Assembly: GCF_031456835.1 (NCBI RefSeq) | Contig: NZ_JAVDVK010000001.1 | Location: forward strand, 3,100,001 to 3,164,000 | Source: Leifsonia shinshuensis | Lineage (GTDB): Bacteria > Actinomycetota > Actinomycetes > Actinomycetales > Microbacteriaceae | DNA length: 64,000 nt | Direction: 5' to 3' | In this document: positions 9,215 to 17,399 of the stretch, one piece after another | Layout of the letters: every line of letters starts with the position of its first letter | Numbering within the stretch: the stretch's first letter is position 1 | Translations under genes and position numbers: made by a program | The notes under the pieces: generated by a model | The model's input: the letters and a program-made list of their open reading frames with translations, nothing else | Databases searched by the model: none | Told to the model about the DNA's origin: nothing

Positions 9215-10513
9215 TCAGCCGATGAGGGATTGGACCTTCTGTCCGGCGACCTTCATCGCGTCGGCCGGCTTGGCCGAACCGATGAGAACCGCCTGCACTT
9301 GCTCGGCGATCGCGGTCTCCATTTGGCTGTACTGCACGTACTTCCAGAGGGGGGAGGCTGCCGCGTCCTTGGTGACCTTCTCCGTGAAGGCGTTGACGAA
9401 CGCGTTCCCGGTGACCGAGGACGACTCGAGCGCGTCCGAGGTGGTCGGCGGCAGGCCGAGGGCGGTGAAGTAGCTCACCGTCTGGGCCGGGTCGCTTGTC
9501 AGCCATTGGGCGAACTCGCCCGCAGTCCCCGCTCCGGTGCCGTTGACCACGACGACGAGGTGGCCCCAGAGCAGTTCGATGGGCGTGGACCCGCTCTTGA
9601 GGACAGGCCGGGCAAGCGGGGACATCTTGCTGCCGATGGACTTGTCCGGGCTGTTCGCGATGATGCCTGCGCGCCCCACGGGAGCGTCGTCGTAGACGGC
9701 GGTCTTGCCCTGCGCGAAGAGCGACCGGGCCGCTGCGCGGTCGACGTCGGCCGCGATCAGGCCGTCGTCGAACAGCTTCTTATACCAGGTGACCGCCTTC
9801 ACCGACGCGTCGTCGCCGATGGTGCACTTGCCCTTTTCGATGATCGGCGAACCGAAAGTCTGCATCCACGTCACGATGTCCTTCAGCTGGGCCGTCTTCG
9901 TGGACGCCGCGTAGGGCACCAGACCGCCGCCGAGCCCCTTGAGCGCGCGCAGGCCGTCCTCGAACTCCTCGATGGTGGCGGGGGCGGGGTTTGCTCCCGC
10001 CTTCTGGTAGAGCTCCGTGTTGGTGATGAGTCCGATCGCCGCGATGGTCCAGGGGAGCCCGAGCTGCTTCCCGTTGAAGCTGCCCGCCTTCAGCGCTGCG
10101 TCGGTGTAACCGCGGCCCTTGGTGAGCGAGCCCAGGTCGTTCAGCTTGCCCAGAGCGGCGAGGCTGGACAGCCACGCCACGTCCAGCTGTGCTGCGCCCG
10201 TGAACTGGCCTCCGCGCACCTGCAGCGTGAGTTGGTTGAAGTAGTCGTTGTAGGGATAGCTCGGCGTCTTGATCGAGACTCCGTCCTTCTTGGCGAAGGC
10301 GTCGATCGACGGAGCCAGTGCGAGCTTGGTCGCCGGCTCCGACATGCCCCAGGAGGCGAACGAGAAGTCGGTGGGCTTGCCGGGTGTGATGCTCGCGCCG
10401 GCACCGGCGCCAGCCGTGCCGGTCGAGCACGCGGTGAGGCTGGCCAGCGCGATGCCGCCGAGTCCGATGCCGGCGTAGCGGAACATGTCCCTGCGGGACA
10501 GCTGTGCAGTCAT
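9215..10513 (-). CDS. ABC sugar-binding lipoprotein with Tat signal
   Basis: 432 residues from the ATG at 10513, preceded by AAAGGAGAA. A longer in-frame reading runs back through the permease gene and is an artefact. The signal has a twin-arginine motif (SRRDMFRYAG), a hydrophobic stretch and a lipobox (SLTAC), so it should fold before Tat export and be lipid-anchored. The mature part is a family-1 extracellular solute-binding protein (for example LNDLGSLTKGRGY; KQLGLPWTIAAIGLITNTELY). It is the third gene of the permease-permease-binding protein-FAD operon. No ATPase gene is present locally, so a shared MsiK-like ATPase elsewhere is likely (inference). A tatBAC set lies 2.8 kb away. Confidence 0.92.
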   Translation of the reverse strand: MTAQLSRRDMFRYAGIGLGGIALASLTACSTGTAGAGAGASITPGKPTDFSFASWGMSEPATKLALAPSIDAFAKKDGVSIKTPSYPYNDYFNQLTLQVRGGQFTGAAQLDVAWLSSLAALGKLNDLGSLTKGRGYTDAALKAGSFNGKQLGLPWTIAAIGLITNTELYQKAGANPAPATIEEFEDGLRALKGLGGGLVPYAASTKTAQLKDIVTWMQTFGSPIIEKGKCTIGDDASVKAVTWYKKLFDDGLIAADVDRAAARSLFAQGKTAVYDDAPVGRAGIIANSPDKSIGSKMSPLARPVLKSGSTPIELLWGHLVVVVNGTGAGTAGEFAQWLTSDPAQTVSYFTALGLPPTTSDALESSSVTGNAFVNAFTEKVTKDAAASPLWKYVQYSQMETAIAEQVQAVLIGSAKPADAMKVAGQKVQSLIG

Positions 10514-10566
10514 GATTCTCCTTTGAAGTGCGGAATGGGTGGGTTTTGTGGTGGCTTGTGAGGGGA

Positions 10567-11466
10567 TCAGCCTTTGACAGCGCCGGCGGTGATTCCGCCG
10601 ACGAGGTAGCGCTGAAGCAGGATGAACGCCGCGGCGACGGGCACGGAGACGAGCAGGGACGCTGCCATCAGTTCGGGCCACGACGTCGACGCCTCGCTGA
10701 TGTACGTGTTGACGAGTCCTGGCGGAAGGGTCTGCTTCTCGGGACCGGCGAGCGTGAGCGCGAACATGAAGTCGTTCCACCCACGGACGAAGGCGAACAG
10801 GCCGGCGGCGACGAGGCCCGGGGCGGCCAGCGGGAGCACGACCGAATGGAAGGTGCGCCACGGGCCCGCGCCGTCGATCTTGGCCGCTTCGATCAGGTCG
10901 TCGGGCAGCGTGTCGAAGAACCCCTTGAGCATCCAGACGCACAGCGGCAGGGTGAACGTCGTGAACGAGATGATCAGCGCCTGGTAGGTGTTCAGCAGAC
11001 CGAACTGGGCGAAGACCACGTACAGGGTCACCAGCAGGAGCGCCTGCGGGAACATCTGGCTCGAGAGCACGAAGTACATCAGTGACTTGCGTCCCCGGAA
11101 GCGGAACTTCGAGAACGCGTATCCCATGTACATCGACACGACGACCGAGAGCACGGCCGTGATGATCGAGACGAGGATGCTGTTGCAGAGGTATCCGAAA
11201 ATGGCCGGGTTCGCCAGCACGCTCGCGTAGTGCTGGAACGTCACGGCGCTCGGCACCAGCTTCGGGGGGTAGGCGAACACCTGATCGGTGGGGGTCAGAG
11301 ACGTCACGGCGAGCCAGTAGATCGGCAGGAACGTGAAGAGCGCCAGAACGACGAGGGCGATCCAGAGAGCCCAGCGCGGGCGGCCCTTCCTGCCCCGCCG
11401 GGGTGCGGCGGCTTCCGGTGCCAGGGAGTCCGCGACAGCGGCTTCGGTGTCGAGCATCGTGGTCAT
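10567..11466 (-). CDS. ABC sugar permease, MalG type
   Basis: 299 residues with about six membrane segments. The first is ALWIALVVLALFTFLPIYWL near residue 33. The cytoplasmic EAA loop that docks the ATPase is present (LIEAAKIDGAGPWRTFHSVV, near residue 190). The C-terminus (ILLQRYLVGGITAGAVKG) is typical of MalG/UgpE-like permeases. It starts at an ATG 11 nt downstream of the MalF-type stop and leads into the binding-protein gene, so all are in one leftward transcript. Confidence 0.93.
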   Translation of the reverse strand: MTTMLDTEAAVADSLAPEAAAPRRGRKGRPRWALWIALVVLALFTFLPIYWLAVTSLTPTDQVFAYPPKLVPSAVTFQHYASVLANPAIFGYLCNSILVSIITAVLSVVVSMYMGYAFSKFRFRGRKSLMYFVLSSQMFPQALLLVTLYVVFAQFGLLNTYQALIISFTTFTLPLCVWMLKGFFDTLPDDLIEAAKIDGAGPWRTFHSVVLPLAAPGLVAAGLFAFVRGWNDFMFALTLAGPEKQTLPPGLVNTYISEASTSWPELMAASLLVSVPVAAAFILLQRYLVGGITAGAVKG

Positions 11467-11477
11467 GCTGGTCCCTC

Positions 11478-12386
11478 TCAGTTCTTCTCGCCGCGTTCGG
11501 AGAAGCGCACGTAGACCACGACGAGGATGAGCAGCAGCACCATCCAGAGCAGTCCGAGCGCGCCCGCGTGGCCGAGGTCGTACGCCTTAAAGGCGGTGTC
11601 GTAGACCTGGGTGGCGAAGGTCTGGGTGCTTCCGGCGGGACCGCCGCCGGTGAGTACGAAGATGGTGTCGAAGTGCTGGAAGTTCCAGATGAACTCAAGC
11701 AGGACGACGAGGCCCGCGACGCCGCGGATGTGCGGCCACGTGACGGTGAAGAAGCGGCGGACGGTGCCGGCGCCGTCCATCGAGGCGGCCTCATGCAGTT
11801 CGCCGGGAACGGTCTGCAGCCCGGCGAGGAGCATCACCATGATCCACGGAAACGAGTTCCACGACTTCGCGACGATCAGTGCGGTCCGTGCTGTGTCGGT
11901 GTTGAAGAGCCAGGCGACCGGGTGGTTGATCAGGTGCAGTTGCTGCAGCACTCCGTTCAGAACGCCGTAGTTGGCGTCGAAGATCCACATCCAGAGGAAG
12001 GACACCACGACGCTGGGCAGCAACCAGGGGATGAGGAAGGCGCCGCGGAGGAACCGCTGTCCGCGGAAGCGCTGGTTGAGCACCAGGGCGAGCGCCATTC
12101 CGAGCACGAATGGCACGATCGTCGATCCGACCGTGAAAATCAGGGTTTGGCCGAGGAGGCTCCAGAAGCCGTCGCGCAGGACATCAGCGATGTTCTTGAA
12201 TCCGACCCAGGTTGCGCCGGGGTAGACGAGGCTCTCGGAGAAGAAGGCCGAAGCAAGCGAGCGCAGGAGCGGGTAGAGGACGACGCCGACGAGGAGCGCG
12301 GTCCCGGGTAGAAGGAGCAGCGTCACGAAGCGGAGTTCTGATAGGCGACCCGGTCGTGCCGGGGCGTAGGCGGACTTGATCTGCAT
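11478..12386 (-). CDS. ABC sugar permease, MalF type
   Basis: 302 residues from the ATG at 12386 (MQIKSAYAPARPGRLSELRF), preceded by GGATGG. The longer frame back to 12458 would start inside the operator region. Six hydrophobic segments are visible, beginning with VTLLLLPGTALLVGVVLYPLL. The EAA loop reads LHEAASMDGAGTVRRFFTVT. It is the first gene of the leftward operon and diverges from the IclR gene at 12512. The intergenic segment holds a 13-bp perfect inverted repeat that probably controls both directions. Confidence 0.92.
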   Translation of the reverse strand: MQIKSAYAPARPGRLSELRFVTLLLLPGTALLVGVVLYPLLRSLASAFFSESLVYPGATWVGFKNIADVLRDGFWSLLGQTLIFTVGSTIVPFVLGMALALVLNQRFRGQRFLRGAFLIPWLLPSVVVSFLWMWIFDANYGVLNGVLQQLHLINHPVAWLFNTDTARTALIVAKSWNSFPWIMVMLLAGLQTVPGELHEAASMDGAGTVRRFFTVTWPHIRGVAGLVVLLEFIWNFQHFDTIFVLTGGGPAGSTQTFATQVYDTAFKAYDLGHAGALGLLWMVLLLILVVVYVRFSERGEKN

Positions 12387-12412
12387 TGACCATCCATATT
12401 CTGCTTGTGTTG

Positions 12413-12447
12413 ATGCGTACTGTGCATGACTATGGCACAGTACGCAT
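12413..12447. promoter_or_regulatory. Perfect 13-bp inverted repeat, probable IclR operator
   Basis: ATGCGTACTGTGC (12413-12425) and GCACAGTACGCAT (12435-12447) are exact reverse complements around the 9-nt spacer ATGACTATG. The element lies midway in the 125-bp gap between the divergent MalF-type and IclR genes, where an autoregulating IclR protein would act. Operator function is inferred from position and symmetry. Confidence 0.75.
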
Positions 12448-12511
12448 GCTACGCTCAAGCTTGGTCGCGAACTTCTGATGAGACGGGCGGCCCCACAAGG
12501 AGGTGATCTTC

Positions 12512-13279
12512 GTGTCGATGGTGCGCGGAAGCAACCACAGCGTCGAGAAGGCGGTCGCTGTGCTCGGCGTGCTCGCGGGGGGCCAGCCGCAGCGCGTCGG
12601 CGACATCTCGAATGCGACCCACCTCGGCCAGTCGACGGTTTCGCGACTACTCGCCACCCTCGAGTCGGCCGCTTTCATCGAGCGGGACGGAGGCTCTGGG
12701 CACTTCTCGCTCGGCCCCGACCTGATCACGCTCGCCGGCGTGGCCGCGAACCAGCACCCGCTGTTCCGCGCTTCCCGGCAGGTCGCTCAGAACCTTGCGT
12801 TCCGCCTAGGGGTTGGTGTTGCGGTGGCGGTGCGGCGTGGCGACGCCGCGTTCTACCTGCTGGATTTCGAAGGGCCGGACGCCCCGCGCAATCGCACGCT
12901 CGCCGGCCAGCGCGACCCGCTTCACGCCACGGCGGTCGGCAAATGTCTGCTGCTCGGGCTGCTGCCGGGCGAACGCGGGTCCCTGCTCGGGAACCTCCGA
13001 CCTCTGACGGCGCGGACGATCACCGACCATCGACGGCTCGACGCTGAGCTGTCGCTCGCGGAGCGACGTGGCTATGTCACAGAGATCGAGGAGCTCGGAC
13101 TGGGCCGCGCCGGTCTGGCGGCTCCCATCCGGGACGCCGGAGGAGCCGTTCGCGGAGCGCTCGGCATCTCCGGCCCGCTCTCTGTGCTGCGGCTGGATGA
13201 ACGTGAGAGCGAGTACGCAACTGCGGCGATCGAATCTGCCGAGCGCATCGGTTCGGCCGTCGGCTACGTCGGAGCTTAG
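12512..13279 (+). CDS. IclR-family transcriptional regulator
   Basis: 255 residues. The start is the GTG at 12512 because AAGGAGG at 12497-12503 is 8 nt upstream; an earlier GTG at 12503 overlaps that ribosome site. Winged helix at residues ~10-65 (HSVEKAVAVLGVLAGGQPQR; LGQSTVSRLLATLES). The effector domain follows, with the conserved DPLHATAVGKCLL motif and LGRAGLAAPI. It diverges from the ABC/FAD operon and is followed after 10 nt by tatB. About half its residues match the second IclR at 14680, so the two are paralogues with probably related ligands and operators. Confidence 0.92.
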   Translation: MSMVRGSNHSVEKAVAVLGVLAGGQPQRVGDISNATHLGQSTVSRLLATLESAAFIERDGGSGHFSLGPDLITLAGVAANQHPLFRASRQVAQNLAFRLGVGVAVAVRRGDAAFYLLDFEGPDAPRNRTLAGQRDPLHATAVGKCLLLGLLPGERGSLLGNLRPLTARTITDHRRLDAELSLAERRGYVTEIEELGLGRAGLAAPIRDAGGAVRGALGISGPLSVLRLDERESEYATAAIESAERIGSAVGYVGA

Positions 13280-13289
13280 GAGGGTGCAC

Positions 13290-13583
13290 ATGTTCGGACT
13301 CACGATGGACAAGCTCGTGGTGATCGGCGTAATCGCCGCGTTCGTCATCGGACCTCAGCGTCTCCCGCGAGCCGCAGCGGCTCTGGCCCAACTCACCAGG
13401 CGTGTGCGTGACTACACCGGTACCGCGCGCGAGCGGCTGAGCGATGAGCTCGGTCCTGAATTCCGGGAGATCGAGTGGGAGAAACTCGATCCCCGGCAGT
13501 ACGACCCACGACGCATCATCCAGGATGCGCTGCGGGACGATTCACACACCGATAAAACACCCGATCCGTCACGGAGGTCCTAA
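13290..13583 (+). CDS. tatB: Sec-independent translocase TatB-like subunit
   Basis: 97 residues from the ATG at 13290, 6 nt after AGGAGG, which itself begins one base before the end of the iclR stop. One N-terminal membrane helix (MDKLVVIGVIAAFVIGPQRL) is followed by the GPxRLP hinge and a long charged amphipathic helix (LAQLTRRVRDYTGTARERL), the TatB pattern. TatB with TatC forms the twin-arginine receptor. It lies between an IclR gene and tatA and shares the operon. Confidence 0.85.
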   Translation: MFGLTMDKLVVIGVIAAFVIGPQRLPRAAAALAQLTRRVRDYTGTARERLSDELGPEFREIEWEKLDPRQYDPRRIIQDALRDDSHTDKTPDPSRRS

Positions 13584-13584
13584 C

Positions 13585-13776
13585 ATGCTCGCGAATCTCA
13601 ACGGATGGCACGCCGTCCTCATCCTCGCTGTCGTCCTGCTACTCTTCGGCGCGCCGAAGATCCCGGCGCTCGCGCGGAGTCTCGGCCAGTCGATGCGCAT
13701 CTTCCGCTCGGAGGTCAAGAGCGCCGACGTGCCCGCAACCGAGGTCGGCGATGCCGACGCTTCGCCGCGCGCCTGA
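13585..13776 (+). CDS. tatA: Sec-independent translocase TatA-like subunit
   Basis: 63 residues from the ATG at 13585, preceded by GGAGG, starting one base after the tatB stop. A single helix (WHAVLILAVVLLLFGAPKIP) contains the Phe-Gly hinge. An amphipathic helix (ALARSLGQSMRIFRSEVKS) and a short acidic tail follow. TatA subunits form the transient translocation pore. The order tatB-tatA-tatC differs from the usual tatABC, and the tail is short. Confidence 0.88.
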   Translation: MLANLNGWHAVLILAVVLLLFGAPKIPALARSLGQSMRIFRSEVKSADVPATEVGDADASPRA

Positions 13777-13819
13777 GAGAGGGGTTCGGGCGGCGCGTTC
13801 CGTGCGCCGTGAGGCCGCG

Positions 13820-14569
13820 ATGCCGATTGCCTCGCATCTCGCGGAACTGCGCCGACGGCTGTTCGTGTCCGGCGCGGCGATCCTCGTCGGCGCCGTGATC
13901 GGCTGGCTCGTGTCCGAACCGGTCTGGGCCTTTCTCTCTTCGCCGATCCACGCGTTCGCGGCCGAGCACGGTCGCGTCGCCGCGATCAACTTCGACACCA
14001 TCACGGGTGCGTTCGATCTGCGTATGCAGCTGGCCATCCAGCTGGGCGTGATTCTCTCGGCGCCGGTCTGGCTGTACCAAGTGTTCGCGTTCGTCGTCCC
14101 CGGGCTCACGCGAGCGGAGACCCGGGCCGGCCTGCTCTTCGTCGGGTTGTCCGTGCCGCTGTTCGCGGCCGGCGCGTCGGCGGGGGTGTGGGTGCTGCCC
14201 CACATTGTCGAACTGATGGCCGGATTCGCGCCTGATTCATCCGCGACGCTGGTCACCGCAGGCGGCTACTACGACTTCGTCCTCAAGCTCGTGCTCGCCG
14301 TCGGCATAGCTTTCGTGCTGCCGGCGTTCCTGGTGATCCTCAACCGCATCGGCATCCTGTCAGGTTCCACCATCCTGCATGCGTGGCGCCTCGCGATCAT
14401 GGCGATCGCCCTGTTCACGGCGGTGGCCACACCTGCCGCCGACGTCTTTTCCATGCTTCTGCTCGCGGCGCCGATGGTGTGCCTCTATTTCGGCGCCGCG
14501 GGCGTATCGATTGTGCACGACCGCCGCCTCGAGCGGCGGCGCGCGAAAGAGTTCGCTCTCCTGCCGTGA
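13820..14569 (+). CDS. tatC: Sec-independent translocase TatC subunit
   Basis: 249 residues from the ATG at 13820 (GAGG 5 nt upstream). GTG 13802 and ATG 13751, which overlaps tatA, are alternatives. The N-terminus PIASHLAELRRRLF is the TatC signature that contacts the twin-arginine motif. Six membrane segments follow, including WLYQVFAFVVPGLTRAETRAG and VLAVGIAFVLPAFLVILNRIG. The C-terminus is short and basic. With the two genes before it this makes a complete translocase, directly beside an operon encoding a Tat-signal binding protein. Confidence 0.93.
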   Translation: MPIASHLAELRRRLFVSGAAILVGAVIGWLVSEPVWAFLSSPIHAFAAEHGRVAAINFDTITGAFDLRMQLAIQLGVILSAPVWLYQVFAFVVPGLTRAETRAGLLFVGLSVPLFAAGASAGVWVLPHIVELMAGFAPDSSATLVTAGGYYDFVLKLVLAVGIAFVLPAFLVILNRIGILSGSTILHAWRLAIMAIALFTAVATPAADVFSMLLLAAPMVCLYFGAAGVSIVHDRRLERRRAKEFALLP

Positions 14570-14578
14570 GCGGACGCA

Positions 14579-14614
14579 GGGGGCGCCGGCGGTGTGGTGG
14601 CCGTCGGAGCCCCC
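14579..14614 (+). terminator. Hairpin after tatC
   Basis: GGGGGC-CCGGCGG pairs with CCGTCGG-GCCCCC through an almost continuous 13-bp stem with one wobble and a small internal mismatch. It starts 9 nt after the tatC stop and ends 65 nt before the next iclR gene, so it probably closes the iclR-tatBAC transcript. Confidence 0.6.
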
Positions 14615-14635
14615 AGGCTCGATTTGCATTCCCTG

Positions 14636-14651
14636 TGCATAATATGCATAT
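14636..14651. promoter_or_regulatory. AT-rich palindrome upstream of second iclR
   Basis: TGCATA-A-TATGCA (14636-14648) overlaps the perfect palindrome ATATGCATAT (14642-14651) about 30 bp before the iclR ATG. The run stands out from the GC-rich surroundings. It is a candidate -10 region or operator for autoregulation. Confidence 0.4.
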
Positions 14652-14679
14652 TCCCTTCGAATTCCTCTAGGCTGGAGAC

Positions 14680-15453
14680 ATGCAGGCACCTCCCGGAAAC
14701 ATCCAGAGCGTTGGAAAAGCGGTCGCGATCCTGCGTGTCTTCGAAAACGGTCAGCCGCAGCGCGTCTCCGATGTCGCCCGCGCGGCGCAGATCGGCCAAT
14801 CCACCGCCTCGAGGCTGCTCAGCACGCTGGAAGCTGCCGGTCTTCTCGAGCGCGATCCGGTCGCAAACCTGTACAGGCTCGGGCCGGACATGATCACGCT
14901 GGGGGGAGTGGCGCTCAACCAGCACCCGCTGTTCCGAGGGTCGCGGCAAACACTGCAGAACCTCGCCGGCCGCCTCGGTTTGGGCGCCAATGTCGCGATC
15001 CGACGAGAAAACAGCGTTCTCTATCTGGCCAACTTCGAGGGCCCCGAAGCCCCCAGGAACCACACGATCGCCGGGCGCCGCGATCCGCTGCATGCGACCA
15101 GCATGGGCAAGTGCCTTCTTCTCAGCGTCCCGGTCGAAGAGCGAGCAGCGCTGCTCGGAGAACTGGTCCGCTACACATCGGCGACGATCACCGACCTGGA
15201 TGCTCTCAATGAGGCTGTCGACGAGGTCGAGCGGCGCGGCTTCGCAGTCGATGTCGACGAATTCGCGCTGGGCCGGGCGAGTGTCGCCGCCCCCATTCGG
15301 GATGCTCAGGGGGCGGTGATAGGGGCGATGTCGATCTCCGGCCCCGCCACCGCGCTCCGGCTGGATGAGCGACAGGGGGAGCTCGCGGCGATCGTCGTCG
15401 AGACCGCCGACCGCATCGGCTCCGGTCTGGGGTACACGGCCGCGATCGCCTGA
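14680..15453 (+). CDS. IclR-family transcriptional regulator (second copy)
   Basis: 257 residues from the ATG at 14680. Winged helix: IQSVGKAVAILRVFENGQPQ and IGQSTASRLLSTLEAAGLLE. The effector domain has FEGPEAPRNHTIAGRRDPLH and TSMGKCLLL. Its layout and roughly half its residues match the IclR at 12512, including GQPQRV, NQHPLFR and RDPLHAT, so it is a paralogue, not a chance neighbour. Its target could be the same ABC/FAD operon or the oxidase gene at 15817 (inference). Confidence 0.92.
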   Translation: MQAPPGNIQSVGKAVAILRVFENGQPQRVSDVARAAQIGQSTASRLLSTLEAAGLLERDPVANLYRLGPDMITLGGVALNQHPLFRGSRQTLQNLAGRLGLGANVAIRRENSVLYLANFEGPEAPRNHTIAGRRDPLHATSMGKCLLLSVPVEERAALLGELVRYTSATITDLDALNEAVDEVERRGFAVDVDEFALGRASVAAPIRDAQGAVIGAMSISGPATALRLDERQGELAAIVVETADRIGSGLGYTAAIA

Positions 15454-15474
15454 GCGCCACCGCCTCACTCGACG

Positions 15475-15612
15475 TCAGCGCATCTCGAGAATCTCGACCA
15501 TCTGCGTCGCACTCCAGGCATTGAGCAGCAGGAGATCGCCGGGGTTCAGCTGACGCTCGGTCGTTTTCTTCGCCTGGTGGGCGCGGGTTACGGCCAGAGC
15601 CGGCGTAGACAT
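15475..15612 (-). CDS. Possible 45-residue protein of unknown function
   Basis: An ATG-to-TGA frame on the minus strand encodes 45 residues ending GDLLLLNAWSATQMVEILEMR. It fills most of the gap between the second iclR and the oxidase gene. Residue content is balanced and the frame lacks the Arg/Pro bias of shadow ORFs. No good ribosome site is seen before the ATG, and I recognise no family. It could be a real microprotein or the end of a lost gene. Confidence 0.35.
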   Translation of the reverse strand: MSTPALAVTRAHQAKKTTERQLNPGDLLLLNAWSATQMVEILEMR

Positions 15613-15816
15613 CGGTGCTCAATTTCTGCGGTTAGGGGGAGGCCGTTCCGCGTAGGTCGCTCAAGCGACACCTCGCGCTTTGTGCGCATTCTGATCGCGG
15701 TGGCCGGCTTCGGCTGCGGACTAGGCATTGTGGCCAGTCGTAGCTGGGAGCGCCGATCCCAGACTGGAGCCACGGACAGAGGCTCTGTCCTTGACAAACT
15801 CGAAAGGACAGACTTC

Positions 15817-17229
15817 GTGAGCTCTGCACTGTCGCCGTCCGCCGTCGCCGACCTCCGGGACCGACTGACGGGCCACGCCTTCCTCCCCGGCGACCCGGGC
15901 TACCCGGCCGAGACGGCCCCGTGGGACGCATCCATCCGAATCGCCTCGCCAGTGACGGTCATCCCGGCGAGCACCGCCGACATTACGACCGCGGCGCAGT
16001 GGGCCCGTGACCACGGACTTCACGTCGGCGTCCTCAACACCGGTCACGGCATCCTCGACGATCAGCACGACTCGCTGCTCCTCCACACCGCAAGCCTCGG
16101 CGGGGTCCGGTTCGACCCGGCTTCTCGCACCGCGATGGTCCAGCCCGGCGCCCGATGGTCGGACGTGCAGGCCCTGGCCAACCCGCACGGTCAGACCGGC
16201 GTCTGTGGCGCGATGCCCGGTGTCGGAGTCGTCGGCTACACCCTTGGCGGCGGCCTGAGTCCCATCGGCCGCAGCTTCGGTATGGGCGCCGATCGCGTCC
16301 GTCGGATTCGGGTGCTCGACGCCGACTACACACCGATCGATGTGACCGCGGAAAGCGACCCGGAACTGTTCTGGGCGCTACGCGGCGGAGGCGGGTTCGG
16401 TCTCGTGACCGAACTCGAATTCGAGACCGTCGAGGTGCCCGCCCTCTTCGGCGGTGGAGTGTACTTCTCGGGCGCGCACGCAGAGCAGGTGCTGACGGCA
16501 TACCGGGAGTGGGTAGGCATCCTGGATGAGCGCACCAGCACCTCCATCGCTCTGCTGCACCTTCCTCCGGTACCCGCGCTGCCCGATCTCCTCCGCGGGC
16601 AGTACGTGGTGCACCTCCGCATCGCGCACATCGATCCGACAGTGTCCTCTCTGGAGGCGGCGGGACGAGCCATCCTCGCCCCGATGCTGGCTGCCGCGCC
16701 GGTGCTGAACGACTACACGCATCGCATGACCCCCGACCAGTTGCCGGACATCCACCGCGACCCCGTCGCGCCCATGCCGGTCGCATACCGCGGCGGGGGG
16801 AGGCACGACCTCGACGACGACGCGATCGCGTCGATCGTGGCCTCGGCATCTCCGCAGGACGGCCTCGCTCCCGCGGCGATCGAGATCCGTCACCTGGGCG
16901 GAGCGATGTCCCGGCCGACCGCCGCTCCCAACAGCGCGACGGCGCGCAGCACGACCTTCCACGTCTGGGCGAGCTCGCCCGTGGATCTGGCCGATCCTCA
17001 GCGGTACCGCCGGCTCGTCGACGACGTCGTCGAACGGGCGGGAGCCACGAGCGACGGCGCGCAGTTGAGCTTCTATGGACCGGACCCGGAGCCCGGTGCG
17101 TTCCAGCGTCTTTGGGGCGAGTCGGATGCCGGCCGGCTGCGGGCGGTCGTCCAGCGGATCGACCCGGACGGCCGGATCCGCACCGGTCGCTCGTACTCCG
17201 CCGCAGTCGAGTCGGCAGGTGCTCGATGA
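15817..17229 (+). CDS. FAD-linked oxidase, BBE (berberine bridge enzyme-like) family
   Basis: 470 residues from the GTG at 15817, with AAGGA 8 nt upstream; about 240 nt of longer frame lack coding character. FAD-binding domain at residues ~40-210. Both covalent flavin anchors look present: His in NTGHGILDD and Cys in TGVCGAMPGVGVVGYTLGGG, so bicovalent FAD is expected. The C-terminus has FYGPDPEPGAFQRLWG and no strict NYxD motif of plant BBEs. Such enzymes oxidise sugars or alcohols to acids with O2. No signal peptide is seen. The substrate is unknown; the nearby IclR and two-component genes suggest induced catabolism. Confidence 0.85.
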   Translation: MSSALSPSAVADLRDRLTGHAFLPGDPGYPAETAPWDASIRIASPVTVIPASTADITTAAQWARDHGLHVGVLNTGHGILDDQHDSLLLHTASLGGVRFDPASRTAMVQPGARWSDVQALANPHGQTGVCGAMPGVGVVGYTLGGGLSPIGRSFGMGADRVRRIRVLDADYTPIDVTAESDPELFWALRGGGGFGLVTELEFETVEVPALFGGGVYFSGAHAEQVLTAYREWVGILDERTSTSIALLHLPPVPALPDLLRGQYVVHLRIAHIDPTVSSLEAAGRAILAPMLAAAPVLNDYTHRMTPDQLPDIHRDPVAPMPVAYRGGGRHDLDDDAIASIVASASPQDGLAPAAIEIRHLGGAMSRPTAAPNSATARSTTFHVWASSPVDLADPQRYRRLVDDVVERAGATSDGAQLSFYGPDPEPGAFQRLWGESDAGRLRAVVQRIDPDGRIRTGRSYSAAVESAGAR

Positions 17230-17399
17230 GCACTACGACCAGAAGTCGAACCGAGCGGGGAAGGCATCGCAATCTGGAGTCACCCCGGCGGACGAAGACT
17301 CCGGCGGCGGTGGGAGAAACGGTTCTTCACCGGCGCTTCCCCGCCGCCGTCGGACAGCGGCCGGGCGCACACCGCCGTCACACCTTCCAGGAGCGCTCC

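Noticed and set aside
9059..10561. 500-codon plus-strand frame
   Set aside because: Antisense to the binding-protein gene, which has a proper start, Tat signal and family motifs.
10567..11794. Apparent 859-codon fusion of permease-antisense sequence with the binding protein
   Set aside because: The 5' part is out-of-frame sequence within the permease genes; the binding protein starts at 10513 with its own ribosome site and signal.
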